A stretch of DNA of 64,000 nucleotides from Amylibacter sp. SFDW26. GTDB lineage: Bacteria; Pseudomonadota; Alphaproteobacteria; Rhodobacterales; Rhodobacteraceae. The DNA is taken from positions 124,001-188,000 of the forward strand of contig NZ_WEIC01000002.1 of NCBI RefSeq assembly GCF_009184395.1, read 5' to 3'. The notes under the pieces were generated by a model that was not told where the DNA came from, did no database searches, and saw only the letters and a program-made list of their open reading frames with translations. Position numbers and translations under genes: made by a program. Below are positions 9,211 to 17,932 of the stretch, in pieces (the first letter of the stretch is position 1; every line of letters begins with the position of its first letter).

Positions 9211-10083
9211 CTATGACGCAAAATTCTTGGCTAACAACGCAATATGCGCTGGCCCAACTTCACAACAACCACCCACAATCGCGGCACCTTCATTAACCCA
9301 GTCTTGGGCAAACTTTAAATAGGCTTCTGGGCCTAAATCCGTTCGTGTCTCCAACACATCTACCGTTGCACCGATGCGATCAAACGCATCAGATATGTTC
9401 ACAAAACCATTCGCATATGCACCAACTGGCAAATCGTTCCCAACCAGAATTGGAACTGCATTTGACACTGCTTCTGGTGCGGAACAATTCACCAAAACAG
9501 CAGCTGGGCCGTATTCTTTTAACAGCGGCAAAACATCACTTACTGCTTCACCTGACCGTAATTTAGCACCATCTTTGTCATCAACAGATATGGCCACCCA
9601 AACAGGTATATCATATTCCATTGATGCCATCAAAGCACCGTGCACCTGATCCACAGATGCCATCGTTTCACATATAAACATATCCACGAATTTCGCCTGT
9701 GTATCACAGACCCGTCGATAAGCTTGTGCTGCTTCTTTCGCTGGTGGACATTTGTCAGGTTGGTATGAAAACCCCTGTGGTCCAAGTGATCCAGCAACCA
9801 ATCCCGCGCCATGTGCATCACGTGATTGAACAGCTTGTTGGCAGGCAACTTCGGTTAACTCTTGTAGACGATCGCCTAACCCATGATGGATCAGGCGATC
9901 TGGTAGAACCGAATACGTATTGGTCGTTGCAATATGCGCCCCAGCGGCAAAATACTCGTCGTGTACTTCGCGCACCATTTCTGGGTTATCCAGTAAGGCT
10001 TGCACTGACCAAAGCGATGTCGCTTTGCCGGCACGGGCCACCAATTCTTGGCCCATGCCTCCATCTAGTATGGCTATGCTCAA
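9211..10083 (-). CDS. Homocysteine S-methyltransferase family protein (BHMT/MmuM-like)
   Basis: The 290-residue TIM-barrel enzyme moves a methyl group from a donor such as glycine betaine or S-methylmethionine to homocysteine to give methionine. The three zinc cysteines are visible: C200 in VLVNCSAPEA and C273/C274 in VGGCCEVGP. The N-terminal DGGMGQEL segment is typical of the family. The gene overlaps the demethylase gene at 10080 by four bases, so the two are translated from one mRNA. A betaine donor with dimethylglycine as product would explain this pairing, but the donor is an inference. Confidence 0.85.
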   Translation of the reverse strand: MSIAILDGGMGQELVARAGKATSLWSVQALLDNPEMVREVHDEYFAAGAHIATTNTYSVLPDRLIHHGLGDRLQELTEVACQQAVQSRDAHGAGLVAGSLGPQGFSYQPDKCPPAKEAAQAYRRVCDTQAKFVDMFICETMASVDQVHGALMASMEYDIPVWVAISVDDKDGAKLRSGEAVSDVLPLLKEYGPAAVLVNCSAPEAVSNAVPILVGNDLPVGAYANGFVNISDAFDRIGATVDVLETRTDLGPEAYLKFAQDWVNEGAAIVGGCCEVGPAHIALLAKNFAS

Positions 10084-12533
10084 GCCATGATTCTTTCGTT
10101 AGAAGGATCCCAAAGTGGTTGGTCTTCTTGAACAACTGCTTTGAAACGATTGCCATAGATTTCCAATTCCAGCTCTGTACCAGGTGCTGCTGCATCTGCG
10201 CGGACAACGCCCAATGCGATACTTGCGTTCACACGGTAGCCGTAGTTGCCAGATGTTGTTTCACCAACACGTTCGCCGTCTTTCCAAACGATTGACATGT
10301 ATGGCGCATCGATTTCTGGTGTATCCACGATCAACGTTACGAAGGCTTTCTTTGATCCTGCTTGCTTCTCAGCTTGCAAGACTGCTTTACCTGGGAAGTC
10401 TTGTTCTTTGTTCAAACGTGTAAAGCGCTCAAGACCGCCTTCAAGCAATGTGTAATCTGTTGAAAGATCACCTTTCCAAGAACGGTAGCCTTTTTCGATA
10501 CGCATTGAATCTAGGGCAAACATACCGAATGGTGTAGCGCCTGCTTCACGAATAGCTTCGTAAGCATTTGCTGCATCTTCCGTTTTTGTATGAACTTCCC
10601 AGCCCAATTCACCACCGAAACAGATACGCATCAATTTCGCAGGCTTACCTGCAAATGTTGCGTCTTGGTGTGTCAACCAACCTGTAGACAAATCAGCGTC
10701 TGTCAGACCAGCCAACAACTCGCGTGACTTTGGACCACAAACAAGGTGTGTGCTGTATTCTGTCGTGGTGTCGACAAGTTCGAATGATGCATTCGCAGGA
10801 ACAGCAGCTTGCAAAAACTCAAGATCGTGCCATTGCGCAACAGCCGCTGTCATCAACATGAAGTCATCTTCGCCAAAGCGGATGATTGTCACCTCTGTTA
10901 CGATACGACCGCGTGTATCTGCAAAGTAACCCAATGTCATACGACCTGCTTTTGGAAGTGCACCAGCAACCTGAGTGCGAAGCCATTCAGCAGCGCCTTC
11001 ACCTTTTAGCGTGTAACGAGAGAAACCTGGCATATCCAAAACAGCAACATTGTCACGACATGCTTCAACTTCTTCTTTAACACGCACAGCCCATGGACCA
11101 TTGCGCTCCCAAGTTTCTGTCGCCGCTTCTGAAGTGTCATCACCGTCTTTTGCAAACCAGTTCGCACGTTCCCAACCGTTATATGCGCCCATTTGACCGC
11201 CATCAGCCAACAAACGATCGTGGTTCTGTGACAATTTCTTATCACGACCAGCAGGCCATTCGTGGTGTGGGAAATGCATCGCATATTCGTTGCCATATGT
11301 TTCCATAGCTTTTTGGTAACAGAAATCTTCGTCAGCGTGGTCTGTATAACGACGTGGATCGATTGCCCACATATCCCACTCTGTTTCGCCGTGCATGATC
11401 CATTCAGAAAGGACCTTACCAGCGCCACCACCTTGTGTGATACCGAATGTGAATGAATGTGCCTCGAATGCATTTTTAACACCTGGCATTGGGCCAACCA
11501 TTGGCAAACCATCTGGTGCGTATGGAATTGGACCGTTGATGTTACGGCTCACACCACCTGTACCTAACAATGGTACACGCTCACATGCATCCATGATGTA
11601 CCACTCAAGACGATCCAAATCATCTGGGTAAAGTTGGAAGCTAAAGTCGTCTGGCATTTTATCTTCTGGAGTTACCCAATGTGCCTTACAGTTACGCTCA
11701 TATGGACCTAGGTTCAGACCATAGTTATCTTGGCGCAGGTAATATGAGCTGTCTACGTCACGCAACATAGGAATGTGACCACCGCCATTACCAACTGTCC
11801 ATTCTTTCAACTCAGGAATTTCTTCTGTTAGGAAGTACTGGTGAGACATTGTGATCATTGGAACAGTACGGCCACCGTATGGTTTGAACCATTCGCCAAC
11901 GCGTTGCGCATAGTAACCACCAGCATTTACAACGAACTCACAACGAATGTCGCCTTTATCTGTGTGTACAACCCATTCATCACCATCACGTGTTACATTT
12001 GTTGCTGGTGTGAAACGGTGGATTGAACCGCCTGCGTCACGAGCACCTTTAGCCAAAGCCTGTGTCAGCTGCGCTGGATCGATGTCACCATCCAATGGGT
12101 CCCAAAGACCACCAGCCAAATCATGTGTTTCCATGAATGGGAAGTGTTTTTGCAGTTCTTCTGGGGAACACATGTCCATTTCAAGACCTTGGTAACGTGC
12201 CATGGATGCCACGTGTTCAAATTCTTGCATACGTTCTTTGGTGTGCGCCAAACGAACGGCACCTGTTACGTGATAGTTGATTGGATAATCAACCATATCA
12301 GCCAAGTCACGGTACATAGCCAATGAATAACGCTGCATGTTCATCACAGCCCAGTTCGCTGCGAAGTTAGGAGTGTTACCAGCTGCGTGCCATGTAGACC
12401 CCGCAGTCAATTCGTTCTTTTCCAAAAGAACACAATCTTTCCAACCAGCTTTCGCTAGGTGGTATAACGTAGAAACACCGACGACGCCGCCGCCGATAAT
12501 GACAACTCGCGCTGTCGTTGGAAAATCAGACAT
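10080..12533 (-). CDS. FAD-dependent oxidoreductase/GcvT fusion, second dimethylglycine or sarcosine dehydrogenase-like protein
   Basis: This 817-residue paralogue of the protein at 5668 has the same order: FAD-binding domain (IGGGVVG at 13-19), the flavin-attachment motif TAGSTWHAAG with H49, a FAO-type central domain and a C-terminal GcvT domain. N-methyl oxidation yields a C1 unit that the GcvT domain can load on tetrahydrofolate. The two proteins are clearly diverged in the central and C-terminal parts, so they may act on successive substrates, for example dimethylglycine and then sarcosine. The gene is coupled to the homocysteine methyltransferase gene by a 4-base overlap. Confidence 0.85.
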   Translation of the reverse strand: MSDFPTTARVVIIGGGVVGVSTLYHLAKAGWKDCVLLEKNELTAGSTWHAAGNTPNFAANWAVMNMQRYSLAMYRDLADMVDYPINYHVTGAVRLAHTKERMQEFEHVASMARYQGLEMDMCSPEELQKHFPFMETHDLAGGLWDPLDGDIDPAQLTQALAKGARDAGGSIHRFTPATNVTRDGDEWVVHTDKGDIRCEFVVNAGGYYAQRVGEWFKPYGGRTVPMITMSHQYFLTEEIPELKEWTVGNGGGHIPMLRDVDSSYYLRQDNYGLNLGPYERNCKAHWVTPEDKMPDDFSFQLYPDDLDRLEWYIMDACERVPLLGTGGVSRNINGPIPYAPDGLPMVGPMPGVKNAFEAHSFTFGITQGGGAGKVLSEWIMHGETEWDMWAIDPRRYTDHADEDFCYQKAMETYGNEYAMHFPHHEWPAGRDKKLSQNHDRLLADGGQMGAYNGWERANWFAKDGDDTSEAATETWERNGPWAVRVKEEVEACRDNVAVLDMPGFSRYTLKGEGAAEWLRTQVAGALPKAGRMTLGYFADTRGRIVTEVTIIRFGEDDFMLMTAAVAQWHDLEFLQAAVPANASFELVDTTTEYSTHLVCGPKSRELLAGLTDADLSTGWLTHQDATFAGKPAKLMRICFGGELGWEVHTKTEDAANAYEAIREAGATPFGMFALDSMRIEKGYRSWKGDLSTDYTLLEGGLERFTRLNKEQDFPGKAVLQAEKQAGSKKAFVTLIVDTPEIDAPYMSIVWKDGERVGETTSGNYGYRVNASIALGVVRADAAAPGTELELEIYGNRFKAVVQEDQPLWDPSNERIMA

Positions 12534-12599
12534 AGTTTTCTCCCTTAGTCCATTCCTTGCTTTGCAGCTGCACTACAAAACATTTACCTAAAAATTCTC

Positions 12600-12998
12600 T
12601 CAGTACTGGTCCAATTGTCTTGGGCCAGTCTCAATCTCGTAATAGTCACCTTTGTCCGCCACAAAGATATGGCGGTCTGTAGTCAAACCTGTTTCACCAT
12701 CCAAAGTGCCTGTCGCAACAGATGTCGCATCTTCACCATCTAGCTGCCAAAACATGCTGGAACCGCAGTCTTTGCAAAACGCGCGGCGTGCCGTGTCAGA
12801 TGAACGGAACCATTTCAATCCAGCGTCTTTGGTCACAACAAAGTCCTTGCTAGGGGTTTGGGTTGCCGACCAATAATGTCCACTGGTTTTACGGCACTGC
12901 GTACAATGACACGCAACAGATGGGCGCAAAGCGCCACGTAATTCATATTGCACCGCACCGCAGCAGCAGGATCCTTTATGTACTTCAGTCATACTCAA
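12600..12998 (-). CDS. GFA family zinc protein (glutathione-dependent formaldehyde-activating/CENP-V type)
   Basis: The 132-residue protein carries the zinc-binding cysteine pattern of the GFA/CENP-V fold: CCCGAVQYELRG near residue 10, CHCTQCRKTSG around 30 and CKDCGSSMFW around 76. The founder member Gfa was proposed to speed the condensation of formaldehyde with glutathione, although that activity has been questioned and many members have other roles. Its place among oxidative demethylases, which can release formaldehyde, makes a C1-related role attractive. It starts six bases after the XRE-cupin gene ends, which suggests one transcript. Confidence 0.8.
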   Translation of the reverse strand: MSMTEVHKGSCCCGAVQYELRGALRPSVACHCTQCRKTSGHYWSATQTPSKDFVVTKDAGLKWFRSSDTARRAFCKDCGSSMFWQLDGEDATSVATGTLDGETGLTTDRHIFVADKGDYYEIETGPRQLDQY

Positions 12999-13004
12999 TC
13001 CTCC

Positions 13005-13574
13005 TCAATACACTGGCGGTGCAATAACCCACACAGCAACCGCTTCAACGGCATGTGGGTTTGACCATTTAAAAGGTTCACCTTTGATGCGAAAACTATC
13101 ACCAGGTGACAGATCGAATTTCTTATCACCTATCCAAAGTGTCATATTTCCAGACAGCATATATCCAACTTCTTGCGTTGGACGTGTCACATAATCTGGC
13201 AAAGCGGCACCTGGTTCAAAGATGGAGTGAATCATCTCAAAATCATCTGTCAGATCAGGGGATAATAACTCCTCGACCAACCCAACGGCGCCGCCGCCGA
13301 TTTTGCGACGTGTATCTTTTCGAACGACATATCCAATTTCATCTGAATGCGCTTCGGCCTGACCAAAGAAGATAGAAACAGGGACAGTCAAAACCTTGGC
13401 AATAGAGCGCAGTTCTTCGATCGAGGGCTCAGAGATATCTCGTTCAACTTGGCTCATCCAGCCTACAGATCTGTCTAATGTTTCTGACATCTCAATCAGC
13501 GTTATGCCGCGCGATTTACGTATGCTGCGGACATCTGCGCCTAAAGATCCAGATTTTTGTGTAATATATGTCAT
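13005..13574 (-). CDS. XRE family transcriptional regulator with C-terminal cupin domain
   Basis: The 189-residue protein has an N-terminal lambda-repressor-type helix-turn-helix (about 13-70, ending SIEELRSIAKVLTVPVS) and a C-terminal small-molecule-binding cupin barrel (about 110-185, with PGDSFRIKGEPFKWSNP). PuuR and SutR share this layout and control amine or sulfur metabolism. It is first in a minus-strand run with the GFA and demethylase genes and faces a Crp-type gene across a 169-base intergenic region containing a GCGAC-N8-GTCGC inverted repeat. It is a reasonable local regulator of the methyl-group cluster. Confidence 0.87.
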   Translation of the reverse strand: MTYITQKSGSLGADVRSIRKSRGITLIEMSETLDRSVGWMSQVERDISEPSIEELRSIAKVLTVPVSIFFGQAEAHSDEIGYVVRKDTRRKIGGGAVGLVEELLSPDLTDDFEMIHSIFEPGAALPDYVTRPTQEVGYMLSGNMTLWIGDKKFDLSPGDSFRIKGEPFKWSNPHAVEAVAVWVIAPPVY

Positions 13575-13634
13575 AATCGTCCGTGAAATTTATCGTTAAA
13601 ATTTCATGAAGACAAGCGAATTTCGCGTCGGATT

Positions 13635-13652
13635 GCGACCAAAACCTGTCGC
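13635..13652. promoter_or_regulatory. GCGAC-N8-GTCGC inverted repeat upstream of the XRE-cupin gene
   Basis: GCGAC at 13635-13639 and GTCGC at 13648-13652 face each other with an 8-base spacer, the same bases and spacing as the pair at 8184-8201 upstream of the demethylase gene. It lies 61-78 bases upstream of the XRE-cupin start, a normal operator or activator distance. This recurrence in the same gene cluster is the main support; the cognate protein is unknown. Confidence 0.5.
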
Positions 13653-13698
13653 TCATGAAGCTATTTTTAAAAAAATGAGAGAAAGCTTTGTCAAAAAG

Positions 13699-13714
13699 TG
13701 TGACTTATGTCACT
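13699..13714. promoter_or_regulatory. Crp/Fnr-type palindrome upstream of the Crp-like gene
   Basis: TGTGA (13699-13703), six bases, then TCACT (13710-13714) nearly matches the CRP consensus TGTGA-N6-TCACA. It lies 30 bases upstream of the Crp-type gene start at 13744, a position where binding would block transcription. Auto-repression by the encoded protein is the simplest reading; control by another Crp/Fnr member is possible. Confidence 0.6.
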
Positions 13715-13743
13715 GTTTGGTAAATTCGAATCTTTGGTGACAT

Positions 13744-14433
13744 ATGCTACGCAACAAACACACGTTCAAACCAAACTCATTTCTTGGAAGCATCAGCCAA
13801 GAAAGTTGGGATGTATTGTCCGCACATTGGACAACACATACGTATCAATCTGGTCAGTTCTTAATATCTGCGGATGATGAACATACCGATATATTTTTTA
13901 TCCTATCAGGTGCAGCAAAAGTTACAATCTATACGCCAGCTGGTCGCGAAGTTTCTTTTGCAGCCATCACCGCTGGTGACAGCTTTGGCGAATATGCTGC
14001 AATTGATAACGCGCCGAGATCCAGCAGTGTGGTCGCTTCTGGTGATTGTATAGCCGCATCGCTAGGCTCTGATCAATTCCGCAACCTATTGCTTTCAAAC
14101 TCAGATATATCATTTGCGCTGCACAAAGTTATGGTCGCGCAACTGCGTAAGCTTTCAAAGCGCGTGATCGATTTTAATGCAAAATCTGCAGATATGCGGT
14201 TACAAGAAACGCTTTTAGAATTGGCCAATACACAGGCCCATGAACAAGACGCTGTTTTAATCGAACGCCCGCCAACACAAAGCGAGCTGGCTGCTTATAT
14301 TTTCTCATCCCGTGAAGGTGTTGCACGTGAAATGGGACGTTTGCGCAAAGCGGGAATTATAGAACGCCAAAAACGCAGCCTATACATACCGTCCGTGAAA
14401 AAATTGCAAAATTTGATTGATGAAAATAGTTAA
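13744..14433 (+). CDS. Crp/Fnr family transcriptional regulator
   Basis: The 229-residue protein has an N-terminal cyclic-nucleotide-binding-like beta roll (about 15-135, with GDSFGEYAAIDNAPRSSSV resembling the phosphate-binding cassette) and a C-terminal Crp-type helix-turn-helix (about 150-220, PTQSELAAYIFSSREGVARE). No cysteine cluster of the Fnr kind is present, so an oxygen-sensing iron-sulfur centre is unlikely. The PBC has an acidic Glu and Arg (GE...PRSS), so cyclic AMP binding is possible but unproven. A CRP-like palindrome lies just upstream. The 3' end overlaps that of convergent yaaA by four bases. Confidence 0.9.
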   Translation: MLRNKHTFKPNSFLGSISQESWDVLSAHWTTHTYQSGQFLISADDEHTDIFFILSGAAKVTIYTPAGREVSFAAITAGDSFGEYAAIDNAPRSSSVVASGDCIAASLGSDQFRNLLLSNSDISFALHKVMVAQLRKLSKRVIDFNAKSADMRLQETLLELANTQAHEQDAVLIERPPTQSELAAYIFSSREGVAREMGRLRKAGIIERQKRSLYIPSVKKLQNLIDENS

Positions 14434-15194
14434 ACTTGCGCTTGCTTTCGCGTGAACACCCAATCATTTTCACCTGATAGTTTTGGCTGGAATTTATACC
14501 CATCGATGTCAAAATCCTTCAACCCATCTGGCCGATCAATACGATTTTGCACCATATAGCGCGCCATAGAACCGCGTGCTTTCTTTGCAAAGAAGCCAAT
14601 CATCTTTAATCCATCTTCTCGTTCTTCTTTAAACGCTGGAACGATGACACGAGATGACATGTTTTTACCTGTGGCTTTGAAATATTCATTCGATGCACAG
14701 TTCACGACCACGCCGTTTGATACTTCATCTAAAGCAATCCCAACTTTATCGCCCCAATAGGCGTAAAGATTGGTACCCGCAGAATTTTTCAAACGGCTGC
14801 CCATTTCCAAACGGTAGGGTTGAATGCGGTCCAGCGGACGCAACACACCATAAAGGCCAGATAAAATACGCAAATGCTCTTGGGCGTATTCCACATCACC
14901 TGAATCCAAACTGTCGGCTTGCAATCCAGTGTATGTATCACCCGCAAACGCATAGGCCGCTTGTTTGGAATTACGTTCATCAGACTTTGCAGCAAACGCT
15001 GCAAATCGGTCTTTGTTCAAGCTTGCCAAATCTTCACTGATTTTCATGAGATTACGCAGATCAGAAACAGATAGCTTACGTGCCACTTCAGCCAATTCAT
15101 TCGCATTGTCCTGAAAGTCAGGCATAGTTTGCCCAAAGCCATCTTTAAGCGGATCAAAATTCAGTTTCTTAGCAGGTGATAAAACAGCAAGCAT
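14430..15194 (-). CDS. yaaA: Peroxide stress protein YaaA (DUF328/UPF0246)
   Basis: In E. coli YaaA lowers intracellular free iron during hydrogen peroxide stress and so limits Fenton damage; its fold binds DNA in vitro. The 254-residue protein opens with MLAVLSPAKKLNF and contains the conserved LSGLYGVLRPLDRIQPYRLEMG run near residue 105, which together define the family. I set the start at ATG 15194 because the longer frame from 15230 adds a 12-residue hydrophobic extension absent from the family pattern. It is followed upstream by recQ with a 61-base gap. Confidence 0.9.
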   Translation of the reverse strand: MLAVLSPAKKLNFDPLKDGFGQTMPDFQDNANELAEVARKLSVSDLRNLMKISEDLASLNKDRFAAFAAKSDERNSKQAAYAFAGDTYTGLQADSLDSGDVEYAQEHLRILSGLYGVLRPLDRIQPYRLEMGSRLKNSAGTNLYAYWGDKVGIALDEVSNGVVVNCASNEYFKATGKNMSSRVIVPAFKEEREDGLKMIGFFAKKARGSMARYMVQNRIDRPDGLKDFDIDGYKFQPKLSGENDWVFTRKQAQV

Positions 15195-15255
15195 TGCACA
15201 GCCCCAAAATTCAAAGTTGAAATAGAACATAGCACTCTTGGCGACCGCGCCAAGG

Positions 15256-17301
15256 TCATTCTGTTGTCAGAACGTTCAAAAAAGCTTGCCCAAAGCGTTC
15301 AGCTTTTTTCGCCCCCATACCTTGAATATTTTCCAACTCTGATAGATTGCGCGGACGGCGTTGTGCGATCTGAGAAAGTGTGGAGCTTGTACAGTTCAAA
15401 TAGGTGTCGAACCCGCTTTCACCTTTTGCCAAACGCACTTGCACCTCTTGCAACTGATCAAAGACTTCTCCTGCATCGCGCCCCACTAAACGACGGCGCT
15501 GTGGATGCACCTCGTCAACATTGCCAGAGATCACCTCCAAAAATGCTTTACCATATCGCTCTAGTTTTTTTGCACCCACACCTGGCAACTGTAAAAACCC
15601 ATCCAAATCCATCGGTTTCATAGTGGCCATGGCAATCAAAGTACTATCTGGAAACACCACATAAGCCGGTGCTTGAATAGCTTCGGCCAATTCACGGCGC
15701 TTGGCTTTTAGTGCTGACATCAACGCTTCATCTTCTTCTGCCACCAATGCTTTTACGCGTGGCCCGCGGCGTGATTGTTTCACGATCGTATCAAGGCGCA
15801 ACTCAATCTTTTCCTCATCCCGCAAAATCGGGCGCGCCGCTTCGGTCATCCTCATTGCACCATAGCGTTCCATATCAGGACGGATCAGATCATATCCCAT
15901 CATTTGCCTGAAAATAGCTTGCCACTGCGCACGATCATAATCTTTACCCACACCATAGGTCGGTAAATCCTGATGACCTTTGGCTTTGACTTTATCCGTT
16001 TCTTTACCCAACAAGATATCAATCAGATGTCCCGCACCAAACCATTCTCCTGTACGTAAAATAGCGGATAATGCCATACGCACAGCTGTGGTTCCATCGA
16101 ACAATTCTGGTGGACTGTCACACAGATCACAGTTGCCACAGCTTTCCATGTCATCACCGAAATATCGCAACAACACGCGGCGACGGCAACGGCGCGCCTC
16201 TGCCAATCCCAACAGTGCATTCAAACGTCCATGATCCGCTTGTTTGCGTTCTGCGGGTGCCAAACCCTCATCAATCTGACTTCTACGCAACCGCACATCA
16301 TCGGCACCGTATAATGTCAGCGTTTCCGCTGGTGCTCCATCGCGGCCAGCGCGACCAATTTCTTGGTAATAGGACTCCATCGATTTTGGCAAATCCGCAT
16401 GTGCGACCCAACGGATATCAGGCTTATCTATACCCATGCCAAACGCCACAGTTGCACAGACAATCAGCCCATCCTCACGTTGAAATCGTGTTTCGGCCAA
16501 ACGGCGATCATCTGGATCCATACCCGCATGATAATGCAAGGCAACATGTCCCTCAGCACGCAAAGCTTGCGCTAGCGTTTCAGTTTTGGCACGCGAGCCA
16601 CAATAAATAATCCCAGATTGATCTTTGCGCGCAGATACAAAATCCAACAACTGTTTACGAGGACTGTTCTTTGGCGCAAAGGCCAGATGGATGTTCGGGC
16701 GATCAAACCCTTTCAGGAAAACCTGCGCATCACGCCCTTTAAACAGGCGCTCGCCAATCTCATCACGCGTCTCTTGATCTGCTGTCGCCGTGAACGCGGC
16801 CAGCGGCACATTTAGCATATCACGCAACTCACCAATACGCAGATAATCGGGTCGAAAATCATGTCCCCATTGGCTGACACAATGCGCTTCGTCCACCGCT
16901 ATCATCGACACGTTTGCCTTACGCAGCAATATCGATGTACCTGGATTTGCCAACCGTTCAGGTGCGATATAAAGCAGTTTAAGACGCCCCTCTTCAATTG
17001 CTTGGAACACCAGTTCGGTTTCTTCTTCGGTATTGCCAGAGGTCAATGCGCCTGCTTCCACCCCAATCGCTTGCAATGCATTCACCTGATCTCGCATCAA
17101 TGCAATCAGCGGCGAAATCACAACCGTCACACCATCACGCACCAATGCAGGTAGTTGGAAACATAATGATTTACCACCACCTGTTGGCATAATCGCTAGA
17201 ACGTCTTTGCCCTTAGATACAGCCGCAACAATTTCTTCCTGTCCCTCGCGGAACTGGTCAAAACCAAAAACGTCTTTCAAAAAAGAGGTGTGTGCGTTCA
17301 T
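15256..17301 (-). CDS. recQ: ATP-dependent DNA helicase RecQ with two HRDC domains
   Basis: RecQ unwinds DNA 3'-5' in recombination and fork repair. The 681-residue protein has Walker A PTGGGKS (about 39-45), the DEAH box in VDEAHCVSQWGHDFRPDY, helicase motif VI in QEIGRAGRDG and the RQC zinc cysteines in CRRRVLLRYFGDDMESCGNC. After the winged helix come two HRDC-like domains: one near 515-590 ending LPGVGAKKLERYGKAF and a second near 610-681 ending IQGMGAKKAERFGQAF. E. coli RecQ has one HRDC, so the C-terminus is duplicated here. Confidence 0.95.
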   Translation of the reverse strand: MNAHTSFLKDVFGFDQFREGQEEIVAAVSKGKDVLAIMPTGGGKSLCFQLPALVRDGVTVVISPLIALMRDQVNALQAIGVEAGALTSGNTEEETELVFQAIEEGRLKLLYIAPERLANPGTSILLRKANVSMIAVDEAHCVSQWGHDFRPDYLRIGELRDMLNVPLAAFTATADQETRDEIGERLFKGRDAQVFLKGFDRPNIHLAFAPKNSPRKQLLDFVSARKDQSGIIYCGSRAKTETLAQALRAEGHVALHYHAGMDPDDRRLAETRFQREDGLIVCATVAFGMGIDKPDIRWVAHADLPKSMESYYQEIGRAGRDGAPAETLTLYGADDVRLRRSQIDEGLAPAERKQADHGRLNALLGLAEARRCRRRVLLRYFGDDMESCGNCDLCDSPPELFDGTTAVRMALSAILRTGEWFGAGHLIDILLGKETDKVKAKGHQDLPTYGVGKDYDRAQWQAIFRQMMGYDLIRPDMERYGAMRMTEAARPILRDEEKIELRLDTIVKQSRRGPRVKALVAEEDEALMSALKAKRRELAEAIQAPAYVVFPDSTLIAMATMKPMDLDGFLQLPGVGAKKLERYGKAFLEVISGNVDEVHPQRRRLVGRDAGEVFDQLQEVQVRLAKGESGFDTYLNCTSSTLSQIAQRRPRNLSELENIQGMGAKKAERFGQAFLNVLTTE

Positions 17302-17371
17302 CTATCTATTATTATTTGGCTGCTTGTTAACCATAAGACTCGCATATTGAGAATCTATGAACAAGCGCCAA

Positions 17372-17932
17372 CTAGATGTGTTGTAAAATATGTACCCATG
17401 TATCGCCGTATTTGCGTGCATCTAACATCTCAAACCCGTCTATCGCAATCTGTTCACTGCCTTCTTCCCAAACCACCAACGCATTTTGGGCCAACCACCC
17501 ACCTTCTGCTGCGGCAGCCAAAGCTTTACCACCAAGATTTTTGCCATAAGGGGGATCCAAAAAAATCAGATTAAACGGTTCATAATTCGAAGGGCCCATT
17601 TTTGTAGCGTCACGGCGAAACAGCTTGGTTACACCAATCACACGTAAAATATCAATATTCTGGCGGATCAACGCACGCGCCTTTACACCATCATCCACAA
17701 ACAATGCGAATGACGCTCCACGTGACAGCGCCTCAAACCCCAATGCACCCGTACCTGCAAACAGATCCAATACACGCGCATCGGCAATAGGATCGCCGTA
17801 GCCACCATTCACCAGTAAATTGAAAATACTTTCGCGCACACGGTCCGTTGTTGGGCGTAGATGTGCTCCACTGTCACCTTTGCCGACAGACGCTAGTGCT
17901 GTGCTTTTATATTTGCCCGCAACAATCCGCAT
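17372..17932 (-). CDS. rsmD: 16S rRNA (guanine(966)-N(2))-methyltransferase
   Basis: RsmD methylates N2 of G966 in 16S rRNA on the 30S subunit using S-adenosylmethionine. The 186-residue protein begins MRIVAGKYKS and has RPTTDRVRESIFNLL (26-40), typical of RsmD. The SAM-binding LDLFAGTGALGFEALSRG lies at 55-72 and the catalytic DPPYG at 126-130. Its start codon overlaps the stop codon of the oxidoreductase gene upstream (one shared base), giving tight translational coupling. Confidence 0.93.
   Translation of the reverse strand: MRIVAGKYKSTALASVGKGDSGAHLRPTTDRVRESIFNLLVNGGYGDPIADARVLDLFAGTGALGFEALSRGASFALFVDDGVKARALIRQNIDILRVIGVTKLFRRDATKMGPSNYEPFNLIFLDPPYGKNLGGKALAAAAEGGWLAQNALVVWEEGSEQIAIDGFEMLDARKYGDTWVHILQHI

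Noticed and set aside
16071-16610. Long plus-strand frame inside recQ
   Set aside because: It is antisense to a well supported recQ, low in typical protein motifs and rich in His and Pro, as expected for a shadow frame.
17302-17371. GCTTGTT/AACAAGC inverted repeat before recQ
   Set aside because: The arms are short and separated by over 30 bases, so it may be chance.
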